Source: Granulosicoccus sp047634635 (GTDB taxonomy: Bacteria; Pseudomonadota; Gammaproteobacteria; Granulosicoccales; Granulosicoccaceae). From it: a stretch of 64,000 nt of DNA. Of the stretch, positions 45,883-55,285 are shown one piece after another (the stretch's first letter is position 1; each line of letters opens with the position of its first letter). The position numbers and the translations under genes were made by a program. The stretch is from NCBI GenBank assembly GCA_047634635.1, contig JBLIIE010000006.1:4859-68858 (forward strand), given 5' to 3'. The notes beneath the pieces are model-generated. The model was not told where the DNA came from and did no database searches. It worked only from the letters and a program-made list of their open reading frames with translations.

Positions 45883-48033
45883 CTATTTTATGACCAATGT
45901 GTTGTTGTTAAATGCCACTTTCATTGCGTCGGTTTTAACCTCATCCGCTTTCAACCTATATTTATCGGCTTTGGTTTGCATCTTTTCAGCTTTTGTCTCC
46001 ATTTTTCTGCATTTGATAAAATTGCTGTGTGATTCTGAAATGATGCCCTCATCAGCTTTTAGCCGATACTCTTTCGCTTCCGTTCTGGCTTCGCCTGCGA
46101 TTTTTTCGTCTTTATTTGACTTGCAAGTAAGTTTGTATTCTTCGGCTACAGTCTGAGTCAGCTTGAATTGCTGCATTAGCGTAGGCGCTTTGATGTTTTT
46201 AATATCGCCAACAAGACTGTACTCCTTGGCTTTGTCGTGAGTGAACTTACGACCTTCAATGACTTCGGTTTTCGTGCCCTTGAAATTTGCCATAGCACGT
46301 CCTCGAATAATATCCGTTGTGGCACCAACTACCACGGAAGTCTTGAAACCTCCGATAAACTCGGATGTCCAGCCCAGTGTCGTGCTGTGTTTCCATCCAG
46401 CGAATACGTTTGTAAGATCTCCGCCGACATCGACTGTCATATTACCGCGAATGGATGTTGTCCAATCAGCTAATGAATCCATTTTGAAATCACTCTCCGA
46501 AAATAGTGACCAGCTATTGCCTAGAACCATCTTGGTCTTATGAGTTGGGCAATACAAGCTAATGGTCTGGCTACCTTCTTTGCCTTCCATGATGATTTTG
46601 TTCCCACCATGATCAGACCAGATACTCTGTGTTTTCTTATCGGGTAGCGAAGCCGGTGGCATGTTGGTTTCGTTGTATACACGTCCAGTTATAATTGGTC
46701 TGTCCGGATCGCCCTCAAGGTGCTCCACAATCACTTCATGTCCAACATGCGGGACGGTTTGCCAGCCCCATTCCTGACCGGCCCAGTTTTGAGATACACG
46801 CACCCAGCAAGAACTACTTTCATCAGATTTGCCGTAACGATCCCAGTGAAACTGCACTTTAACTCGGCCATATTCATCGGTATGAATTTTACCGGTACCA
46901 ACTACTGTGGCGGTTTGAGGTCCTTGCACGATGGGTTGGGGCGTGTACCGTTTTGGCCTGAATGGCACTTTGCTGTCCATGGTGACGATGTGCGTTTTCA
47001 CGTCCAGGTCGTCGCTTTGGTTTGAGCTGATGTAATGATTGTTTTCAACGATGCAATTGGCCTCCAAAATAAGGTATTCCTTGTTTTGATCGTCTCTGGG
47101 GAAGTCGGTAAGTTCGAACAGATTGCCTGGAGAAAGCCCTGCCACGTTGCCACTAGCGCTATAAGACTCAAACTGCGCTTGCTGTGCTTCCATGAGGATA
47201 CGTGCGTAGTTTTCGCCGTCACTAACATCCTTGTATTCACCAGGATAGTCGTATGTTTCGTATTCGGCGTGCGCATGGTTACCAGGCATACTCGACTGTG
47301 CTTTCAGTGAGACTTTTGGGGTGGTGAAGTTAAAGTCGTTGATAACTGTATTGCCCGTCTGAATCTGTCGGGATACGCGCCAGTCACTCAGATGATCTCG
47401 CTTCCGATTTAATTCGTTACCTGGTGGGAAATAGGGTATTGATTCATAGCCTGTCGCAGCGCTGTGCGAACTATAGTTGTCACCCAGGACAAGTGTGTGT
47501 TTGTCTTTGTCGTGTAGGAAGTAATAAAAGATGCCTTCCTGCTCCATAAGGCGGGAGACAAAGTTGTAGCCACTTTCGCGATACTGCACACAGTATTCCC
47601 ATTCTCGGTAGGTATCGTACAAACGGTTATTGAAGTCGGTAAAACCGAAATCACGAAACACTTGCTCAATGATGCCAGGGACAGTCATATTCTGGAAAAT
47701 GCGACAGTCGCTTGTACGAGTTAGAAACCACAACCATGGAGTTAGAGTGGCACGATACAAGAAGAAATTATCTTCATTGCCAACGTATGAAAACTGGGTG
47801 ACGAAGCCGTTGAAAAAACGCACATCGTTGTTGATAGTAAGAACTTCAACGGTAGAATTTTGACCCAACAAGCTAGACAAGTCGATATTAGGATTTTCGC
47901 TTAGTAGCTCTAGTTCATAGCTAAAGACAGTGCTGATGCTTTCGCTGGCATGCATGCGTTGCAGCAGAAGTTCATCGGGCCCCAGTGGGTTGTTAAACTG
48001 CGCGATTCTATTTTTTTGAGTTGCGGTGGTCAT
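45883..48033 (-). CDS. vgrG: T6SS spike protein VgrG (TssI) with extended needle
   Basis: VgrG trimers form the spike pushed out by Hcp. From ATG 48033 the protein has 716 residues. The gp27-like part holds RMHASESISTVFSYELELLSE and VSRLMEQEGIFYYF. The gp5 OB-fold holds GRVKVQFHWDRYGK, SCWVRVSQNWAGQEWGWQTVPHVGHEVIVEHLEGDPDRPIITGRVYN and HGGNKIIMEGKEGSQ. After the needle, the last about 130 residues are Lys/Glu/Ala-rich with repeats such as TKAEKMQTKADKYRLKADEVK, a long coiled or beta-needle extension and not a known toxin. I prefer ATG 48033 (GTGAGAA upstream) over the first in-frame start 31 codons earlier. Confidence 0.95.
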   Translation of the reverse strand: MTTATQKNRIAQFNNPLGPDELLLQRMHASESISTVFSYELELLSENPNIDLSSLLGQNSTVEVLTINNDVRFFNGFVTQFSYVGNEDNFFLYRATLTPWLWFLTRTSDCRIFQNMTVPGIIEQVFRDFGFTDFNNRLYDTYREWEYCVQYRESGYNFVSRLMEQEGIFYYFLHDKDKHTLVLGDNYSSHSAATGYESIPYFPPGNELNRKRDHLSDWRVSRQIQTGNTVINDFNFTTPKVSLKAQSSMPGNHAHAEYETYDYPGEYKDVSDGENYARILMEAQQAQFESYSASGNVAGLSPGNLFELTDFPRDDQNKEYLILEANCIVENNHYISSNQSDDLDVKTHIVTMDSKVPFRPKRYTPQPIVQGPQTATVVGTGKIHTDEYGRVKVQFHWDRYGKSDESSSCWVRVSQNWAGQEWGWQTVPHVGHEVIVEHLEGDPDRPIITGRVYNETNMPPASLPDKKTQSIWSDHGGNKIIMEGKEGSQTISLYCPTHKTKMVLGNSWSLFSESDFKMDSLADWTTSIRGNMTVDVGGDLTNVFAGWKHSTTLGWTSEFIGGFKTSVVVGATTDIIRGRAMANFKGTKTEVIEGRKFTHDKAKEYSLVGDIKNIKAPTLMQQFKLTQTVAEEYKLTCKSNKDEKIAGEARTEAKEYRLKADEGIISESHSNFIKCRKMETKAEKMQTKADKYRLKADEVKTDAMKVAFNNNTLVIK

Positions 48034-48398
48034 AGAGCAATTCTCACGGATCAACAGAGATCTATCTCCGGAACGGTAGCTCAGCGTCTGCTCGCGGTCA
48101 ATAGTAACGTCTGCTAATGGTTGCACCAGTTCCCTTCAGACGTGAAGGGGTATACCTCGATAAAGGGTGGCTTTGAATAGTTACTTCAGCACCTTAAGTC
48201 TCGACAGATGGAAGCCTGTGTAAATCACTCGCATGTTTAGCGGTAATATTCCCCAGAGGACCTTCAATGGATATTGCCACTACTGAAAAACTGCGGTGTT
48301 ATTTCAAAAGTAACATGATCCTTCGATATTTCAAATAGTTACTGCAACTCTGCTGCTAACGGATTGTGCAGGGATTTGGTAAAAGAGTGTGCTCAGCG
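48034..48398. other. Intergenic region upstream of vgrG
   Basis: No gene is visible in these 365 bases. The vgrG promoter should lie here, reading leftward. I could not identify convincing boxes. Confidence 0.4.
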
Positions 48399-49304
48399 TC
48401 AATTGCTTGTAGAGTCGTTGTTGCTGGTAGGTTCAGTATCGCTCGTAGCTTCATCATCGCCGGTGAGTTCAACATCGTAAAGAGGTTCCGCATCCGAAGC
48501 TTCATTGTTGCATTGAGCAAGTTCAGACAGCGTCTGTTCAAACGTATCTAGACTCAGTTCCATCACATGCGTGTCCGCTGATGAGAGCTGAGGTACATAT
48601 CCAAACGCCACTGCTAAGGTGGTGCCTGAGCGCATGGCTGACACCAAACGATCGTAGCTATCCTCCACAACTGCCGTCAGCACATTGAAAAAACTATCGA
48701 ATGCGATCGGGAATCCAGCATCGATGAGAAACCCGGTTTCTAAAGCATCAGGATCAAAAGTGGCGTCAGTTCTTAGGAAAACAGTTTTTTCGGTGACGAT
48801 GATAGAGACAAACGTATCCAATGTGCCGTTGCGAACCATGATGGGTGTTGAGACCACAGCGCACAAAGGTGATCCGTCCATCGGGCTGGGGTAGTTCTGT
48901 AGTTTCCAGACAGAACTGTCATCAGAAGTCTGGCCGATGGCTATTTGGGTTACTACGGGTGAGGAGGACAGTGTCCGATCTTGCGTGTCGGTTTCATCGC
49001 TTAATGCAACGCTATTTTCGGAAGCGAAGTAAAGAGCGTCCTGTTCCTGTTGTCTTTTAAGTGTCACAGCGGCTCGGTCGGATTCCAGTTTTTGAAGCTT
49101 TTGCTCTACCTTGAATTCTGCAGCACGCCGACGCTCTTCTTGTACTTGTGCATCAATTATTTCATTTTCGAGCCTCGCGTAGCGATCTACTTCTAAGTCG
49201 CGAGTGACTCCTTTATCAGCGCACGCGCTCAAGAAAAGCGCCATGCACAATAACAAGGATGAGCTTTTGAACGGCGAGTTTTTAGGGTAGGCGCGATGAT
49301 TCAT
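48399..49304 (-). CDS. Lipoprotein of unknown function beside the VgrG cassette
   Basis: This 301-residue lipoprotein has signal peptide LLLCMALFLSAC (Cys about 26). A charged helix follows (about 30-75, RYARLENEIIDAQVQEERRRAAEF), probably a coiled coil. Next is a globular domain of about 150 residues with two cysteines (PLCAVVSTPIMV and ELAQCNNE), vaguely like IalB/periplasmic chaperone-type folds. The tail is acidic and Ser/Thr/Asn-rich, ending DSTSN. ATG 49304 has GGAG seven bases upstream; the frame continues 49 codons further with no such site. I do not recognise the family. It shares strand with vgrG but is 365 bases away, so co-transcription is uncertain. Confidence 0.6.
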   Translation of the reverse strand: MNHRAYPKNSPFKSSSLLLCMALFLSACADKGVTRDLEVDRYARLENEIIDAQVQEERRRAAEFKVEQKLQKLESDRAAVTLKRQQEQDALYFASENSVALSDETDTQDRTLSSSPVVTQIAIGQTSDDSSVWKLQNYPSPMDGSPLCAVVSTPIMVRNGTLDTFVSIIVTEKTVFLRTDATFDPDALETGFLIDAGFPIAFDSFFNVLTAVVEDSYDRLVSAMRSGTTLAVAFGYVPQLSSADTHVMELSLDTFEQTLSELAQCNNEASDAEPLYDVELTGDDEATSDTEPTSNNDSTSN

Positions 49305-49854
49305 ACAGCAGCTCCGAATTTGTGTAGAAACTGACAATGGAGGGCTTGTCAATCGAGATGAGTACCTGGGCCAAGTGTAGCAGGGAGAATGAGTATGCCA
49401 GGCGCTTAAGCACAGTGCGAAACCGATAGGACATTCGAAATGATTGTTCATCTTGCGCTGATATTCAGTGGTTGAGCATTGCGCGGAGTATAAGTTGGCT
49501 GAAGGTTTGGTAAATATTCACAATAGCAGTGTGCATCATGGACAGGGCTGACAGTAGTCTGGGGTTACTGTGAAGCCTGTGACATTCGTTTGGTGGTTGA
49601 GTCAGGACAGTTTTCGGACTCTGTTAGAGTGCGTTTTTGTGCAATCTAGCGTCACATACATCGGTAACGAAATCAGTTAGATACCATGAGAATTCCGAGT
49701 GAATCAGCCAATTAGATGGCGGTGTGGCGCAGGTTGGTGTGTTAACAATACCTCCAGTTGGATAGTATGAAATAGGGTCGTGGGCCCACATATCAATGAA
49801 TAGTTAGCCAGCTACGAGTTTCCGTTGGTTTAATGAACTCTAGGTGATGTTGTC
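49305..49854. other. Divergent intergenic region before the haem island
   Basis: These 550 bases separate the leftward lipoprotein gene from the first dihaem gene. I see no coding frame. A short palindrome ACTCT-GTT-AGAGT lies near 49618-49630. The region presumably carries the promoter of the haem island, but no clear -35/-10 pair or CRP site stood out. Confidence 0.4.
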
Positions 49855-52608
49855 ATGCAGTCAACAACAATAAATACAGATTCGCTGACATTTCAGATGA
49901 TTTTTCGCCGTTTTAGAGTGTTGGGTGTGCTTATTCTCATGGTCGCTAGCATTAGCGTTGCCAATGCTGACCCGGCCGAATGGCGAAGCCTGTTCCAAAG
50001 CTATTTGGACACTGGGACTGCTTCGAGTTGTAATTCGTGCCATGGCAATAATCCTGTAAGGTCAGACCCCCTGGTGATAAGTTTGCCTGACACCGTTGCC
50101 TTCGACGTCGGTGAATTTTCGGTTGAGTTTGAAGGTTTCGGAAATGACGCAAATTATAGAACCTGGATGTATCAGACATCCCTAGGCGGTATGAGTCCCA
50201 CCCCTCAAATCGATTCGAGTATTGGCAATGACTCTGTAGCGGTGGAGAATATCGCTTTCGACACGAATGAAAGCGAAATCACTGTGCGCGCTTGCGTGCT
50301 ACACACCCAGACAGTGTCACGTGGAACCGGAATATCCCCAACTTTTGTAGAGTGGGATTGCGAAACTAAAACGGTTTTGCGTGAAGATGCTCCGCCCAAT
50401 ATGCCTCCCGCCATCACGTCGAGCCAACCATCCAGCCAGGATGTCGAAAGAAACAGTGGCCCCTTCGCTTTCACGGTAATCACGGATGATGATGCAAGCG
50501 ATGTGACGCTATCTGTCTTATCTAGCAACGCAAGCGTTGTTAATGTCAATTCCAGTAGCGCCCCCACGTTCACGTTGTCCTTTGTTGGGGTGGGCACATC
50601 CACTATTAATATTACTGCGCGTGATAGTGAAAATCTGGTTGCAACGCAATCCTTCGATGTGACTGTGCGCAATCGGTTCACACTCCCACCGATCATAGTT
50701 ATACCCGTTACTCCCCCTCTCATCCCCTCTATCGATCCACCAGTTTTGACGGTCAATCTGCCACCTAGTGTCGCTTTAAACGGAGTTCTTGGAGGGGCTC
50801 TTGAATTAATAGTCAATGATATATTCACTCTGGGGGTCAGTATCAGAGATGAGCAGATCGATAGCTTGAACTATGAAACCAGCTCGAGCAATCCAGCTGT
50901 GGCAACTGGTAGCTTTTCAGCTCCTGGGTTGCTGGCAATAAATGCAAATGGCAGCGGAGCTGCAACCATTACGTTGTTGGTGACAGACGCAGAGCTTCGG
51001 TCAGCCAGTCTTTCTGTGGATGTTACCGTCTCTATTGACAACGCTGCACCGGTGGCGGTTGAGAATACATTTATCATCAGTGAGCAGGGCGTAAATGTAC
51101 TGCTGGACGTTTTGTTTAACGATAGCGATAGCAACGGCGATGCACTCAGCATCGTGCTGGATTCAACTACTTCAACTCTAGGTAATCCACTTGAATTAAC
51201 GGGCAACTCAGTTTCTTATCAGCTGCAAGGGGTGCTGGTTACTAACGATTTCTTCAGTTACCGCGCTGAGGATACATCTGGGGCGTTGTCCGATTCGGTT
51301 ATGGTCACGCTGATACCCTCAGATCAGGATGGAGATGGCATTGTTGACGCCTTGGACAATTGTTCCGATTTCCCTAACGCAGATCAGGGCGACTTGGATA
51401 GTGATCTTATTGGTGACCTTTGTGACGTTGACCCTGATGGTGATGGTGCACCTGGCATCAGTGGTATTCCCTTTCAAAGTGGTCGTCAATTAGTTGAAGC
51501 AGAATGTTTGACTTGTCACTTGGTGGGTGTTGCTAATGCGCCGTTGTTCAACGCTGATGCAGTCTGGGATGCACTTATCCAGGCAGCTGGAGGACAGCCT
51601 GAAGATCTGCTAGACAGTGTCTTGAATGGCCAAGGCGCAATGCCGGCCTTCTCGAGTGACTACAGCACGCAAGAATTACTTCAAGCTATCAGGTACTTGT
51701 CGGGTAAGGAAGAAATTAACAGTGGGCCAGGAAGTGAGCTTATAGATCTTGATCTGGATGGTGTTACAGATGATTTGGACAATTGCCCAAGGGTGCCTAA
51801 CGAAGATCAGTTTGATAGTAACGGCAATAGTTTAGGCGATGCTTGTGAGCCTTTGGCCGACAGGGATGGTGACGGAATTCCGTTTAGTTTGGATGATGAT
51901 GATAGTAATGCAGGTCGGCTGCTTGCGACGTATCCGAACACCACCAATAGAACTGTCTTCACCAGTGCCAATACGCTACGTCTAGGGCGGATTGCCAGCG
52001 CCGTTGCAGAATCCAACGGATCTGAGCAGATTGATGTAGCTCTGTCTGAAAGTTCGTTTGCCCAGGGGGTTAGCGTTGTGTTCCCTGGTGTTGCTGTCAT
52101 GATCGATTCTCAGTACGGTAGCCTGATAGGGGTGATCAATCTTGGTGCACAGTCTGTGGCGGGCGAGGCCGAAGTCATCATCCAGCTCAGTTCCAAATTA
52201 CCCCTCAACTCTGTCATTCGATTATTTGACACTAGCGGCGGTTTGTGGAGAGATTTTTCGACCGACACTGTAAATCTTATCGCCAGTGCGCCTGCGACGA
52301 ACAGTGGTTGCCCAATTAGTACGAGTGCTAACTACCAAGCTGGCCTGGCGGCCAGGCTGTCCTGTGTTCGGCTGAACGTGCAGGATGGGAGTGCAAATGA
52401 TGCAGATGACGCAGTTAATAGTCAGGTGGAACTGATTATTAATATAGCTCGTGAAGTTCAGGATGATGGTGGGCCAGCTACCGTAGTCCTCAACCCGGCT
52501 AAAAGTGGTGGAGGCTCAGGCGGACCCTGGATTCTGGTTGTCCTGTTAATGGCAAACTTGTTACTGCGTAATGGTTCTGTATTAAGAGTTATGCGTAAAA
52601 AATATTAA
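49855..52608 (+). CDS. Secreted dihaem Ig/TSP3 surface protein with GlyGly-CTERM-like anchor (paralog 1)
   Basis: This is a 917-residue exported protein with a signal peptide to about 38. Domains in order: an N-terminal haem site CNSCH at 59-63; Ig-like beta domains (about 180-270 and 300-395) and a cadherin/VCBS-like module (about 398-485); thrombospondin type 3 calcium repeats (DQDGDGIVDALDNC onward); a c5-like cytochrome c domain with CLTCH at 551-555 and likely Met ligand M596 in GAMP; more TSP3 repeats (DLDLDGVTDDLDNC). The last parts are a choice-of-anchor U-like domain (LNVQDGSANDADDAV) and a tail GGGSGGPW plus a hydrophobic helix and basic residues, resembling a GlyGly-CTERM sorting signal. 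Such tails are processed by rhombosortase and expose the protein at the surface. Its function is unknown, probably electron transfer or oxidation outside the cell. Confidence 0.82.
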   Translation: MQSTTINTDSLTFQMIFRRFRVLGVLILMVASISVANADPAEWRSLFQSYLDTGTASSCNSCHGNNPVRSDPLVISLPDTVAFDVGEFSVEFEGFGNDANYRTWMYQTSLGGMSPTPQIDSSIGNDSVAVENIAFDTNESEITVRACVLHTQTVSRGTGISPTFVEWDCETKTVLREDAPPNMPPAITSSQPSSQDVERNSGPFAFTVITDDDASDVTLSVLSSNASVVNVNSSSAPTFTLSFVGVGTSTINITARDSENLVATQSFDVTVRNRFTLPPIIVIPVTPPLIPSIDPPVLTVNLPPSVALNGVLGGALELIVNDIFTLGVSIRDEQIDSLNYETSSSNPAVATGSFSAPGLLAINANGSGAATITLLVTDAELRSASLSVDVTVSIDNAAPVAVENTFIISEQGVNVLLDVLFNDSDSNGDALSIVLDSTTSTLGNPLELTGNSVSYQLQGVLVTNDFFSYRAEDTSGALSDSVMVTLIPSDQDGDGIVDALDNCSDFPNADQGDLDSDLIGDLCDVDPDGDGAPGISGIPFQSGRQLVEAECLTCHLVGVANAPLFNADAVWDALIQAAGGQPEDLLDSVLNGQGAMPAFSSDYSTQELLQAIRYLSGKEEINSGPGSELIDLDLDGVTDDLDNCPRVPNEDQFDSNGNSLGDACEPLADRDGDGIPFSLDDDDSNAGRLLATYPNTTNRTVFTSANTLRLGRIASAVAESNGSEQIDVALSESSFAQGVSVVFPGVAVMIDSQYGSLIGVINLGAQSVAGEAEVIIQLSSKLPLNSVIRLFDTSGGLWRDFSTDTVNLIASAPATNSGCPISTSANYQAGLAARLSCVRLNVQDGSANDADDAVNSQVELIINIAREVQDDGGPATVVLNPAKSGGGSGGPWILVVLLMANLLLRNGSVLRVMRKKY
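51865..51996 (+). repeat. Recently shared segment, copy A (paralog 1)
   Basis: These 132 bases match 54551-54679 in the neighbouring paralog with five substitutions and one three-base indel. The flanking parts of the two genes are much more diverged. The segment covers the last TSP3 repeat and the opening of the choice-of-anchor domain. Confidence 0.9.
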
Positions 52609-52801
52609 TGTTTGAAACTGCAGATGCGGAAGGCTGTAGTTGGAAATGTAGGTGCTTTTTCACAGTGATAGTGAGAAGTAGGTGGTGTATTAACAAAGTT
52701 TGGTGTTGTATGGTACGAGGCTAGGGTTTGAACCCCTGTATTGATGGACAATTTCTAGTCATGGATTTCAGTAGATCTATTTTGCTCAGGGTAAAGTTGT
52801 T

Positions 52802-55285
52802 ATGCAGTTAAAAGCGATAAATTCGGAAATTCGCATGTTTCAGCTGGCTATGCGCCATTTTAAAATTCTGAGTGTGCTTTTTCCTATAGTTTTTGTTCTT
52901 GGCATTAGTAGTGCCCAGGCAAACCAATCCCGTTGGGATAATCTAGCGGCAAAATATATGCTCGACGGCGTGTCGCCTTCCCCTTCCTGCTCTAGCTGTC
53001 ATGCGGGCACGGGCACTCAAAGTCAAAACGACAATCTCACTATGGAGGCGCCTAGTACGGTCGCCTTTGATGGCTCTACTATTGAAGTTGAGTTGAAAGG
53101 ATTTGAGACGAATCCCACAAGAGGCAATGCGTATTGGCAATATCAGGTTGTCGGGGGTGTCGGTAGAACTGATGATAGTGCGAGCGATAATACGAGCAAA
53201 CAGATTGATATCCCCATCCCCAGTGACGATGAGATCAGGGTGCGTTATTGCCTGCTTGATGGCGAAAATGCTGGACAATCAAGTGCCGTTTCTTGGAACT
53301 GTGATACCGAAACGGTACGTCGTAACGCCAGAGTCAATCAGTTTCCGACGATAACGTACAATGGACCTTCCAATCTTGAACGTGAAACGAACAGCACCCC
53401 CTTCGATATTACGGTGGAGGCAGATGATGACATAACTGTTGTAACGCTCTCTGTTGTTTCGAGCAACGCAAGTGCGGTGACGGTGAATCCCCCTACCACG
53501 GTGAATCCTCTTACCCAAAACACATACACATTAAGCTTTGTTGGGGCGGGTCAGTCCACGATTCGAATGACCGCTCAAGATAGCGATGGCGCAGAAGTAG
53601 AACGAAGTTTTAGCGTGACTGTGACAAGTCCGGTAATAGTTCCTCCAGATGTGGTTCCTCCGGTAGTAATTCCTCCCGTTGTGGTTCCTCCGGTAGTAAT
53701 TCCTCCGGTTGTGGTTCCGCCGGTAGTAGTTCCTCCCGTTGTGGTTCCTCCGGTAGTAATTCCTCCGGTTGTGGTTCCGCCGGTAGTAGTTCCTCCAGTT
53801 ATAATTCCATCACCTCAGCCAGTTGATCTACCACCCCTGCCAGTAGCGATCGCAGATACGGTGGTGTACTTCGATCAAGAGGCAAGTCAGATAATTGATG
53901 TGCTGTTAAACGACAGTGGCGGTGCGCTGAGTGTAGTGTTGGATTCAAATACTTCATCGCAAGGTAATGAGGTGGATGTGAATGGCAACTTGGTGTTCTA
54001 CCGGTCACAAGGGGTGCTGACCTCTAACGACTCCTTTACGTATCGCGTCCAGAATGAATCGAATGCCTTGTCTGACCCCGCTGTTGTTACGGTGATTCCT
54101 TCGGACTGGGATGGTGATGGCGTCGTTGACGTCTTGGACAATTGCCTTTTGCTCCCTAATTCGGATCAGGGCAATATGGATAGTGATCAGCTTGGTGACT
54201 TGTGTGACGTCGATCCCGATAATGATGGCACACCCGGTATCAACGGTATTGCTTTCGAAAGTGGTCGTGACCTGGTAATTGCCGAATGCTTGGAATGTCA
54301 CCAGAACGGTGCGTTAGGCGCACCGTTGTTCGGCGACGCTAACACGTGGGATGCAATCATTCTGGCAGCCGGAGGGCAGCCTGTAGATCTCCTAGACAGC
54401 GTATTATTTGGAAAAGGCTCGATGCCGTATTACGCTGACACTTACGCTACACAAGAATTACTACAAGCAATATTGTATCTGACAGGTAGGGAAGATTCCG
54501 CCGTTGCGCCACCAGATGATGGGATAGACAAAGATCCAATGGCGGACACTGATGGTGACGGAATTCCGTTTAGTTTGGATGATGACGATAGTAATTCAGG
54601 TCGGCTGCATGCGACGTATCCGAACACCAATGGAACTGTCTTCACCAGTGCCAACACGCTACGTCTAGGGCGGATTGCCGCTGCAGCGGCAGTATCCAAT
54701 GTCCCTCCGCGATTTGATGTTGTTCTGTCTGAAAGTTCGTTTGCCCGAGGGGTTGGCGTTGAATTCCCTGGGATTACTGTCATGGCTGATTCTCAGCACA
54801 GCAGTCTTATTGGTGTTATCAATCTTGGTATAGAGGCTCTGTCGGGTGGAGCTGAGGTGATTGTTGAGCTCAAGTCCAATTTGCCTCTCAATTCAGCCAT
54901 TCGACTGTTCGACACTGGCAGTGGTCAGTGGAATGATTTTACAAGTGATACATTTAATAGTTTTGCCAGCGCGCCTTTGACAACTCGAGGAGGCTGCCCG
55001 CTCAGTGCGAGTGCCAACTATCGGGCAGTATTGACGGCTGGGTTGTCGTGTGTCCGCCTCAATGTGCAGGATGGAGGTGCTAACGATGCAGATGGCATAG
55101 TAAACAATCAGGTGGAGTTGATTTTCGATATAGCCCGTAAAGTGTTAGAGGATGGCGGACCAGCTACGGTAAACCTCAACCCTGCCAAAAGTGGCGGTGG
55201 TTCAACGGGACCTTGGATTTTAATTGTCCTGCTGCTAACGCGCCTGTTACTATGCTCGAGTCAAATTCTCAGGTTACGACGATGA
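52802..55285 (+). CDS. Secreted dihaem surface protein with Pro-Val stalk and GlyGly-CTERM-like anchor (paralog 2)
   Basis: This 827-residue paralog of the preceding gene has a signal peptide to about 39, haem site CSSCH at 63-67 and one Ig-like domain (about 185-275). A stalk of PPVV(V/I) repeats (about 277-338) replaces the second Ig domain of paralog 1. A VCBS-like module, TSP3 repeats (DWDGDGVVDVLDNC) and a c5-like cytochrome c follow (CLECH at 496-500, Met ligand M541 in GSMP). A choice-of-anchor U-like domain (LNVQDGGANDADGIV) and a tail GGGSTGPW with hydrophobic helix and RLRR end complete it. The stop codon overlaps the next start (ATGA), so the outer-membrane barrel is translationally coupled to it. 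Tandem duplication explains the pair. Confidence 0.82.
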   Translation: MQLKAINSEIRMFQLAMRHFKILSVLFPIVFVLGISSAQANQSRWDNLAAKYMLDGVSPSPSCSSCHAGTGTQSQNDNLTMEAPSTVAFDGSTIEVELKGFETNPTRGNAYWQYQVVGGVGRTDDSASDNTSKQIDIPIPSDDEIRVRYCLLDGENAGQSSAVSWNCDTETVRRNARVNQFPTITYNGPSNLERETNSTPFDITVEADDDITVVTLSVVSSNASAVTVNPPTTVNPLTQNTYTLSFVGAGQSTIRMTAQDSDGAEVERSFSVTVTSPVIVPPDVVPPVVIPPVVVPPVVIPPVVVPPVVVPPVVVPPVVIPPVVVPPVVVPPVIIPSPQPVDLPPLPVAIADTVVYFDQEASQIIDVLLNDSGGALSVVLDSNTSSQGNEVDVNGNLVFYRSQGVLTSNDSFTYRVQNESNALSDPAVVTVIPSDWDGDGVVDVLDNCLLLPNSDQGNMDSDQLGDLCDVDPDNDGTPGINGIAFESGRDLVIAECLECHQNGALGAPLFGDANTWDAIILAAGGQPVDLLDSVLFGKGSMPYYADTYATQELLQAILYLTGREDSAVAPPDDGIDKDPMADTDGDGIPFSLDDDDSNSGRLHATYPNTNGTVFTSANTLRLGRIAAAAAVSNVPPRFDVVLSESSFARGVGVEFPGITVMADSQHSSLIGVINLGIEALSGGAEVIVELKSNLPLNSAIRLFDTGSGQWNDFTSDTFNSFASAPLTTRGGCPLSASANYRAVLTAGLSCVRLNVQDGGANDADGIVNNQVELIFDIARKVLEDGGPATVNLNPAKSGGGSTGPWILIVLLLTRLLLCSSQILRLRR
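53641..53790 (+). repeat. Tandem repeat coding the Pro-Val stalk
   Basis: The unit is 15 bases (one PPVVV/I block) in a 30-base higher order. On top of this, 53671-53730 is repeated exactly at 53731-53790, a 60-base perfect duplication. Such arrays change length by slippage. Confidence 0.95.
54551..54679 (+). repeat. Recently shared segment, copy B (paralog 2)
   Basis: This is the partner of 51865-51996 in paralog 1, with 124 of 129 aligned bases identical. The near-identity inside otherwise diverged paralogs suggests gene conversion. Confidence 0.9.

Noticed and set aside
49638..49656. TGTGC...TCACA as a CRP site for the haem island
   Set aside because: The half-sites are nine bases apart instead of six, and one half has a mismatch.
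52723..52737. AGGGTTTGAACCCCT resembling a tRNA T-arm
   Set aside because: No acceptor, D or anticodon arm can be built upstream; it is a chance inverted repeat in the gap between the two paralogs.
53641..53790. Short direct repeats as a CRISPR array
   Set aside because: Repeats are contiguous, in frame, encode a Pro-Val stalk and have no unique spacers.
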